A DNA stretch of 5,790 nt from RGIG3159 sp034927685 (GTDB taxonomy: Bacteria > Bacillota > Clostridia > Oscillospirales > Oscillospiraceae). Positions 1-3,968 of this stretch are shown here, piece after piece (positions within the stretch are counted from its first letter, which is position 1; each line of letters begins with the position of its first letter). The notes under the pieces were generated by a model, which was not told where the DNA came from, did not search any database, and saw only the letters and a program-made list of their open reading frames with translations. Where the stretch lies: assembly GCA_034927685.1 (NCBI GenBank), contig JAYFPO010000039.1, positions 1 through 5,790 on the forward strand, written 5' to 3'. The translations under genes were made by a program, and so were the position numbers.

Positions 1-27
1 GGATTTGAATCCGCCGCCCTTCTGTTA
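1..27 (+). terminator. possible distal half of an intrinsic terminator cut by the window edge
   Basis: GGATT (1-5) is complementary to AATCC (8-12). It is followed by GCCGCCC and then TTCTGTT, the pattern of the 3' arm and T tract of a GC-rich terminator whose 5' arm lies outside the window. The missing bases cannot be checked, so this is a weak call. Confidence 0.3.
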
Positions 28-92
28 AAATCCCTAACCCATCCCAAACAAGTTCCAAGATCGTAAATTTGGGCATCCGTTCGACCATTGCA

Positions 93-121
93 TTGAAAAT
101 ACTGGGATTTTCAACTATAAT
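93..121 (+). promoter_or_regulatory. near-consensus sigma-A promoter
   Basis: TTGAAA (93-98), a 17-bp spacer and a perfect TATAAT (116-121) make a strong housekeeping promoter. Transcription would start near 128, about 160 nt before the start of the membrane protein gene at 286, giving an unusually long leader. The surrounding 1-285 stretch is AT-richer than the rest of the window and has no long open frame. Confidence 0.65.
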
Positions 122-139
122 AAATTAGCAGCAGGTCAT

Positions 140-226
140 ATGCCTGACCACGGCCGACCGTACGAGTTTTCGCGCGGCTGGTTTGTCTTAGCAATTATGG
201 GAAAGCAAAGTAGTGCAATGTTGTAA
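140..226 (+). other. candidate 28-codon leader ORF in the long 5' leader
   Basis: An ATG at 140 opens 28 codons (MPDHGRPYEFSRGW... ending in GKQSSAML) and closes with TAA at 224-226. The start is preceded only by a weak AGCAGG. It lies 12 nt downstream of the likely transcription start of the 93-121 promoter. Two leader pairings are visible: GGTCA/TGACC (134-138/145-149) around the start codon, and TTTTCGCG/CGCGAAAA (167-174/239-246). CTTCTC at 234-239 could also pair with GAGAAG at 268-273, which overlaps the ribosome binding site of the next gene. This may be a regulatory leader peptide, but no family is recognised and translation is unproven. Confidence 0.3.
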
Positions 227-285
227 TAATGCACTTCTCGCGAAAAATACAAGCTATATACAGATGAGAGAAGGATCCCCTAATT

Positions 286-882
286 ATGATTTAAAAAACG
301 GCAGCTTTTTCTCTGCAACCTGCTGTTGATGGTCTGCAGCACGTTTGATCTCCTGTGGTGGCTGCAGGCGTTTCGATCCGTGCACCCCATCATGGGCATG
401 AAAACTGGTCGGCTGCTGATCTCCGCGTCTGCCGCCGGGATCGCGGCAGCGGTCTTTGCCTCCATAGGTCTGGGTACGGCGGCGGAAAGACCGGGTCTGA
501 TTCCATCCGGCTGGGTACTCTGGGGAGGTATCACCGCATATGTGCTGTTGCTGATCGTCACAAGATTCCTGTTGCACCGCCCGGTAACGACAGAGCTTTT
601 CCTGATCGTCGGCTGGGCCATGCTGGCGCTGAGCGAGATAAGCGCCCTGTTCGGCTGCGGCGCGCTTGGCCACAGAGCCGCAATGGCTTTTTCGGCGCTG
701 ATTGCCGTCGGCGCGGTGGTCAGTCTGGTCTGCTATGTTCTGTACGACAAGCCTCTGTCAAAGTGGGCTTCATTGACGGCATTGTGCCGCTTGTGACGGC
801 GGCGCTCATCATGGCCGGCATGGATCTTACGCCGCTTGGCGGCGCTTGGATAGGCATCCGGACGTTATCTTGTATTTATTGA
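286..882 (+). pseudogene. multi-span membrane protein with two frame breaks
   Basis: A good ribosome binding site (GAGAAGGA, 268-275) precedes an ATG at 286 that hits a stop after two codons. The +1-shifted frame from 290 then reads a coherent hydrophobic protein starting FKKRQLFLCNLLLMVCSTF. That frame ends at TGA 794-796, while the third frame carries on with hydrophobic residues (GFIDGIVPLVTAALIMAGM) to TGA 880-882. Joined, they give about 197 residues with roughly six membrane segments: LFLCNLLLMVCSTF, GRLLISASAAGIAAAVFASI, WVLWGGITAYVLLLIV, ELFLIVGWAMLALSEI, FSALIAVGAVVSLVCYVLY and the C-terminal one. A one-base gain near 289-292 and a one-base loss near 750-765 would explain the breaks. 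The gene is either decayed or affected by sequencing indels. A shorter product from TTG 326 or ATG 392 is possible, but neither has a ribosome binding site. The family is not recognised. The next gene starts 25 nt downstream. Confidence 0.6.
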
Positions 883-907
883 AACAGGACTTACGGGAAG
901 GAACGCT

Positions 908-1498
908 ATGGAAATTCGAGAGCTTGGGAAAGAAGAATACGGCGCGGCGTTGGAACTGACGTGGGAAGTCTTTCAGAAGTTTGAAGCGCCGGACTACACC
1001 CCACAGGGTTCTGAGGCGTTTTACGCCTCTATCCACGATCCGGACTACCTTGCCCGGCTCCGCATCTACGGCGCTTTTGATGGGGACGCGCTCATCGGCA
1101 TTCTGGCCACCCGCAACGACGGCGCGCATATCGCGCTGTTCTTTGTGCGCGGCATATACCACCGGCAGGGCGTGGGCGAACAGCTCTTTTTCCGCGCCTG
1201 CCGGGAGAATCCCACAGGACAGATAACGGTGAACTCCTCGCCCTATGCGGTGGAGGTTTACCGGCGTCTGGGCTTTTGTGAGACAGACGCGGAGCAGACC
1301 GTGGATGGCATTCGCTACACGCCCATGCGCTGCGTGACGCAGCGTGCGGACTGCCCCTGCAAACGGACGCGCTGCCAGCGGCACGGCGACTGCGTTTCTT
1401 GCCGGAAGCATCATAAGCAGGATAAGAAGAACGCAGTCTACTGCCAACGGCCCACGAGAGAGGAAAAGCGTCGGCGCCGCAGGCGGGAATCCAAATAA
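908..1498 (+). CDS. GNAT N-acetyltransferase with C-terminal Cys/His-rich and Arg-rich tail
   Basis: Residues 1-141 form a GNAT fold that transfers acetyl from acetyl-CoA to an amine; the substrate is unknown. The acetyl-CoA loop is YHRQGVGEQL (84-93), preceded by strand IALFFVRG (75-82) and followed by the typical SPYAVEVYRRLGF (111-123). After the usual GNAT end comes an extra tail of about 50 residues. It holds C149, C151, C156, H159, C162, C165, H168, H169 and C179, spaced as a metal-binding knuckle (CPCKRTRCQRHGDC...), then an Arg/Lys run (EEKRRRRRRESK). Similar Cys motifs occur, to my knowledge, as small stand-alone clostridial proteins or short C-terminal tails. The start at 908 has GGGAAGGA five bases upstream. 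The gene is probably co-transcribed with the membrane protein before it. A cytosolic acetyltransferase is confident; the role of the tail is not known. Confidence 0.85.
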   Translation: MEIRELGKEEYGAALELTWEVFQKFEAPDYTPQGSEAFYASIHDPDYLARLRIYGAFDGDALIGILATRNDGAHIALFFVRGIYHRQGVGEQLFFRACRENPTGQITVNSSPYAVEVYRRLGFCETDAEQTVDGIRYTPMRCVTQRADCPCKRTRCQRHGDCVSCRKHHKQDKKNAVYCQRPTREEKRRRRRRESK

Positions 1499-1729
1499 AA
1501 GCGTAATTGGGAACAAAGCGGCTAAATGACAATTAAATCGGAATTTAGTGAGGGTAGCTTGCCTTTCCGCCAAACAGACTGTGGCTTGCGGAGAAAAGGA
1601 GACAGAAAACATAAAAAATGTCACGACTCATGGGCAAAACAATAGGGGCACCACTTGGCACATGGGACGAATTCGGGCCGACAAGCTGGCGGCGGAAAAA
1701 TGAAAAACAGAAAAGGAAGGTCAAGTGAC
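1499..1729 (+). other. 231-bp intergenic stretch, no convincing gene
   Basis: This gap carries two short open frames, 1526-1645 (39 codons) and 1618-1728 (36 codons, MSRLMGKTIGAPLG...). Neither has a well-placed ribosome binding site, although AAAGGAG sits 16 bases before ATG 1618. The second frame stops one base before the ATG of the next gene, so translational coupling is conceivable. A weak promoter-like pair, TTGCGG (1586-1591) and CATAAA (1610-1615), is also present. No terminator is visible after the acetyltransferase. Confidence 0.3.
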
Positions 1730-2176
1730 ATGGCAAATGAATGGGAGCGTTTTAACCAGACGTTTTTCAATACGCTGGAGAGCGGCATCGAAAAGCTGTC
1801 CCAGAGCGAGCGGGAGGAGTTGTACCGCCCCTGCGCCGTGGGCTGCGTGCAGAATTATGTCCTGAAAGAGCAGCAGCGGCAGTTTGCCGAGTGCGGCGGC
1901 GATCTTGATTTGCAGTACGAAAAATACGGGCGGTCGGAGTTTTTCTTCGCGGACATCATCGAGCGCGGCCGCGTCTATGAGATTGGCTATCCACGCTGTC
2001 TCTGCCCGGTGGTGGACGCGGGGCTTGCGTCCGCGCCGGTACACTGCGAGTGCTCCCGGCAGAGCATTCTTTATGTGCTGGGGACACTGCTGCCGGAGAA
2101 GAAAATCCAGGTGGAGCCGATGCGCACGGTCCTCTCCGGGGCGCAGGAGTGCCGTTTCCGTGTGACCGTGGAATAA
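1730..2176 (+). CDS. cysteine-rich protein of uncertain family, 148 aa
   Basis: This soluble protein has no signal peptide or membrane span. Its eight cysteines fall in pairs: C35 and C39 (CAVGC), C55, C90 and C92 (RCLC), C106 and C108 (HCECSRQS), and C131 near the end. The spacing suggests metal binding or redox sensing. The order, an N-terminal helical part followed by paired CxC motifs and a C-terminal hydrophobic core (ILYVLGTLL), resembles small clostridial proteins related to V4R/DUF6144-like or aminothiazoline-carboxylate-hydrolase-like proteins. I hold that match weakly and assign no reaction. ATG 1730 is preferred over an in-frame ATG at 1655 because GGAAGG (1715-1720) sits nine bases before it. 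The Vat-like gene begins 117 nt downstream with no terminator between, so the two may share a transcript. Confidence 0.75.
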   Translation: MANEWERFNQTFFNTLESGIEKLSQSEREELYRPCAVGCVQNYVLKEQQRQFAECGGDLDLQYEKYGRSEFFFADIIERGRVYEIGYPRCLCPVVDAGLASAPVHCECSRQSILYVLGTLLPEKKIQVEPMRTVLSGAQECRFRVTVE

Positions 2177-2232
2177 CAGTAAAATCCGCAGGGATTGTGC
2201 TGTAAAACTTATGAAAACAGAGGTGGTGCGCG

Positions 2233-2268
2233 GTGAAGCGCTGCATTGGCATGACCGGAATAGCATAA
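2233..2268 (+). CDS. candidate 11-residue leader peptide upstream of the Vat-like gene
   Basis: A GTG at 2233 opens MKRCIGMTGIA and stops at TAA 2266-2268, 25 nt before the vat start. AGAGGTGG (2219-2226) lies six bases upstream, a better ribosome binding site than chance would usually give. Short leader peptides are common before resistance genes. However, no hairpin hiding the vat ribosome binding site (2282-2288) is visible, so this may be fortuitous. Confidence 0.25.
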   Translation: MKRCIGMTGIA

Positions 2269-2293
2269 CGAATCAAAAATCAGGAGGGTTACC

Positions 2294-2923
2294 ATGTCTA
2301 TTCCGGGTAAAACAATCTATCCCCGCACGGGAGACAAGCAGACGGTCTATTTGAAAAATGTTGTTGACGACCCGAACATCGAGGTCGGCGACTACACGAT
2401 GTACAACGATTTTGCGGGCGATCCATGCGATTTTCAGAAGAATAATGTGCTCTATCACTATCCCATCAATCACGATCGGCTGGTGATCGGGAAGTTCTGC
2501 TCCATTGCCTGCGGCGCAAAATTCCTTTTTACCAGCGCCAACCATACCATGCGGTCTCTTTCCACCTATCCGTTTCCTCTGTTCTTTGAGGAATGGGGAC
2601 TGGATAAGGCGGATGTGACGCAGGCATGGGACAATAAGGGCGACATCGTCGTCGGCAATGATGTGTGGATCGGTTACGAGGCGGTGATTCTGGCGGGCGT
2701 GACCATCGGGGACGGGGCCATCATCGGCGCCCGCGCGGTGGTCACAAAGGACGTGGAGCCCTACACCATTTTGGGCGGCGTACCCGCAAAACCCATCCGC
2801 AGACGGTTTTCGGACGAAATCGTTGCGCGGCTGGAATCCATACAGTGGTGGAACTGGCCACGGGAGCGCATCGCGCGAAACATTCCCTGTATTCAGTCCG
2901 GACAGATTGACCGAATCGAATAA
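2294..2923 (+). CDS. vat: Vat/CatB-type xenobiotic O-acetyltransferase (probable streptogramin A acetyltransferase)
   Basis: The product is a 209-residue left-handed beta-helix acetyltransferase, the same length as VatD. Vat enzymes use acetyl-CoA to acetylate a hydroxyl of streptogramin A drugs, inactivating them; related CatB enzymes act on chloramphenicol. Visible features are VLYHYPINHDRLVIGKFCSI (52-71), the catalytic-type histidine H84 in SANHTM, hexapeptide repeats IVVGNDVWIGYEAVILAGVT (118-137) and IGDGAIIGARAVVTKDVEPY (138-157), the GGVPAKPIRRRF turn (161-172) and a C-terminal WWNWP (185-189). The start has AGGAGGG five bases upstream. The YHYPI and WWNWP motifs favour Vat over CatB, but the loop after H84 (MRSLSTYPFPLF) is not that of the well-known Vat proteins I recall, so the substrate is inferred. 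A strong terminator follows 16 bases after the stop. An Lsa-type gene about 1 kb downstream acts against the same drug class. Confidence 0.85.
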   Translation: MSIPGKTIYPRTGDKQTVYLKNVVDDPNIEVGDYTMYNDFAGDPCDFQKNNVLYHYPINHDRLVIGKFCSIACGAKFLFTSANHTMRSLSTYPFPLFFEEWGLDKADVTQAWDNKGDIVVGNDVWIGYEAVILAGVTIGDGAIIGARAVVTKDVEPYTILGGVPAKPIRRRFSDEIVARLESIQWWNWPRERIARNIPCIQSGQIDRIE

Positions 2924-2939
2924 CACAGGCCCAAGCATC

Positions 2940-2981
2940 GAAGGGCCGGTATGCAAGTGCTTGCATACCGGCCCTTCTTTT
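2940..2981 (+). terminator. strong intrinsic terminator after the Vat-like gene
   Basis: GAAGGGCCGGTATGCAAG (2940-2957) is a perfect inverted repeat of 2960-2977, giving 17 usable base pairs with a four-base loop, followed by a TTTT tract (2978-2981). It ends the transcript 16 nt after the vat stop codon and isolates it from the next promoter. Confidence 0.92.
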
Positions 2982-2996
2982 AGAAGTTTCCAATCC

Positions 2997-3025
2997 TTGC
3001 GCGCGAACTACCGGTGTGCTAAAAT
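2997..3025 (+). promoter_or_regulatory. extended -10 promoter for the small-protein operon
   Basis: TTGCGC (2997-3002), a 17-bp spacer and TAAAAT (3020-3025) are joined by a TGc extension (3017-3019). Transcription would start near 3032, leaving an 88-nt leader before the gene at 3120. A short bulged hairpin (3042-3049 with 3056-3062) lies in that leader, without a T tract. Confidence 0.7.
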
Positions 3026-3119
3026 GGAAATAACGTGCAGTTGGCGTGGAAATACTCCGCCACGGGAAGTGGGACGCGAGCTGTGTATGCGGTTTCCGCG
3101 CGGCAGAAGGAGGGGTACC

Positions 3120-3338
3120 ATGGCGGTTGGCGAAGCGACACGAAAAAAGAAACTGGACGTCAAGGGCTGCGTGTTCATCGAATATGCGCCGCTGGAGACT
3201 GCGTGGGTGCCTGTTACTGGTGAGAACTATTTATACCTCTATTGCCTGTGGGCAGGCGTGACCGAGCCCGAGTTTCAATATAAAGGTGAAATTGCTACCG
3301 ACTTCGGGCAGACCCTCTCCTGGGATTACCTGACTTGA
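3120..3338 (+). CDS. small protein of unknown function, 72 aa
   Basis: The frame starts MAVGEATRKKKLDVKG, continues with an aromatic-rich middle (NYLYLYCLWAG, 36-46) and ends FGQTLSWDYLT. There is no clear membrane span, signal peptide or known motif. ATG 3120 is chosen because AGAAGGAGGGG lies just upstream. The in-frame ATG at 3024 overlaps the -10 box and could not be transcribed from that promoter. It is the first gene of a two-gene unit: the next start codon lies 14 bases after its stop. I do not recognise the family. Coding potential rests on promoter, ribosome binding site and operon position. Confidence 0.6.
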   Translation: MAVGEATRKKKLDVKGCVFIEYAPLETAWVPVTGENYLYLYCLWAGVTEPEFQYKGEIATDFGQTLSWDYLT

Positions 3339-3352
3339 GAGGAGATGCACGC

Positions 3353-3706
3353 ATGACGGAGCAGGCGGACGCTCTGAAGGTGGTGACCTCGATCATCGTG
3401 CGCTGTGAGCGGATGCAGCTAAAGTTTGTCCCCGGAACCTCGCAGCACACCCTGCTGAAAAACCGCATTCAGGCCATGAAAATTGCAGAGGCTTTACTGA
3501 CCGGGCGTGGCGCAGATCTATATTCCACGCAGGATCTGTCTGCCGCCCTGGAGCCTCTGGCCTCGATCATCCGAAAATGCGAAAAGGCCCGTTCAAAATA
3601 TGAGCCGACCAGCGGGCAATACAGGCGCTTTCACGGCACCATCCGGGCCATGGAATTGTCCCGGCAGTTGATCGAAAACGAGTTGGGCAGAAAAGAAGCC
3701 CATTGA
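3353..3706 (+). CDS. two-repeat small helical protein of unknown function, 117 aa
   Basis: The protein consists of two ungapped copies of one module of about 43 residues, offset by 58 positions: residues 7-49 (ALKVVTSIIVRCER...) and 65-107 (ALEPLASIIRKCEK...). Both copies keep A-L, S-I-I, C-E, K, P, Q, I-x-A-M and L; C18 pairs with C76, P27 with P85 and Q31 with Q89. The modules look helical and amphipathic, joined by a short linker around GRGADLYSTQD. Similar SII..CE repeats occur, as far as I recall, in uncharacterised clostridial proteins; no function is known to me. ATG 3353 is chosen because GAGAGGAG lies eight bases upstream. The TTG at 3335 has no ribosome binding site. The gene follows its neighbour closely, and its stop codon lies inside the -35 box of the lsa promoter. 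Confidence 0.8.
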   Translation: MTEQADALKVVTSIIVRCERMQLKFVPGTSQHTLLKNRIQAMKIAEALLTGRGADLYSTQDLSAALEPLASIIRKCEKARSKYEPTSGQYRRFHGTIRAMELSRQLIENELGRKEAH

Positions 3707-3731
3707 CGTTTCTGTCCCGCAATGATAAACT
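3703..3731 (+). promoter_or_regulatory. extended -10 promoter of the lsa leader
   Basis: TTGACG (3703-3708), a 17-bp spacer and TAAACT (3726-3731) are joined by a TGa extension (3723-3725). The -35 box contains the TGA stop codon of the preceding gene. Transcription would start near 3738, giving a leader of about 230 nt before the lsa start codon. Confidence 0.75.
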
Positions 3732-3763
3732 GTCCTCAGATCATATAGATTGGAGCTGAAAAA

Positions 3764-3784
3764 ATGCGCATTGCTTCCTGCTGA
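3764..3784 (+). CDS. six-codon regulatory upstream ORF (MRIASC)
   Basis: ATG CGC ATT GCT TCC TGC TGA encodes MRIASC. GGAG (3752-3755) sits eight bases upstream, and the start lies about 26 nt into the predicted transcript. The ORF sequence takes part in RNA pairing: AAAAATGCG (3760-3768) is perfectly complementary to CGCATTTTT (3854-3862), and CTTCCTGC (3774-3781) pairs with 3842-3850 with one bulged G. A ribosome on this ORF would break both helices. Leader peptides of this kind precede many ABC-F and erm resistance genes, where drug-stalled ribosomes trigger expression. The Ala-Ser before the last codon fits the context preferred by some peptidyl-transferase inhibitors, but which drug stalls here is unknown. 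Confidence 0.75.
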   Translation: MRIASC

Positions 3785-3913
3785 TTGATTGGCTATGATG
3801 AAAACCGTGAGCGGCTTCAGCCGCCGTTTTGTCATGCCTGTGCAGGGAAGTTACGCATTTTTGAGCGCTCACGGAATCGCCATGCCGACAGGCGGGCTTT
3901 GTCTTTCTGTGTG

Positions 3914-3950
3914 ATGGCTGCAAGAAGTAACTTTCTTGCAGCCATTTTCT
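3914..3950 (+). terminator. conditional intrinsic terminator in the lsa leader
   Basis: ATGGCTGCAAGAA (3914-3926) pairs perfectly over 13 bases with TTCTTGCAGCCAT (3933-3945), extended by one G-U pair around a TAAC loop, and is followed by TTTCT. It ends five bases before the AGGAGG of lsa. Since no other terminator follows the 117-aa gene, it may also stop readthrough from the upstream operon. Confidence 0.88.
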
Positions 3951-3968
3951 ATATAGGAGGACAAAACC

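Larger units (their letters stand above)
3738..3968 (+). promoter_or_regulatory. ribosome-sensing transcription attenuator of the ABC-F gene
   Basis: Three competing RNA states can be read from the leader. OFF: the uORF strand (3760-3781) pairs with 3842-3862, leaving the terminator hairpin (3914-3926 with 3933-3945) free to form. ON: a ribosome on the uORF frees 3841-3854, which pairs with 3927-3940 over 14 continuous pairs (two of them G-U). That helix takes the terminator's loop and most of its 3' arm, so the terminator cannot form. A third stem, CCGTGAGCG/CGCTCACGG (3805-3813 with 3866-3874), excludes both long-range helices unless a pseudoknot forms. This is the arrangement known for ABC-F and related resistance genes, where the stalling drug is also the substrate of the protection protein. 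Pairings are seen; switching is inferred. Confidence 0.8.

Noticed and set aside
1..12. tRNA T-arm-like GGATTCAAATCC on the minus strand
   Set aside because: It has one base too many for the conserved G-TTC-A-A-C arrangement, and no anticodon or acceptor arm can be built.
213..234. GTGCA/TGCAC inverted repeat as an operator
   Set aside because: The arms are only five bases with a 12-base gap and lie about 100 bp downstream of the promoter, so chance is likely.
745..770. programmed ribosomal frameshift in the membrane protein gene
   Set aside because: No slippery heptamer or downstream structure is visible; a simple indel explains it better.
827..1624. 265-aa minus-strand open frame
   Set aside because: It is the shadow of the GNAT gene, with no plausible ribosome binding site and no recognisable motifs.
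2211..2345. 44-codon frame overlapping the start of vat
   Set aside because: It has no ribosome binding site and overlaps a strongly supported gene in another frame.
2273..2956. 227-aa minus-strand open frame over the Vat-like gene
   Set aside because: The + strand shows the clear hexapeptide-repeat enzyme; the minus frame also runs into the terminator stem and has no motif.
2823..3119. N-terminal extension of the 72-aa protein
   Set aside because: It would run through the vat end, a strong terminator and the promoter; the ribosome binding site supports ATG 3120.
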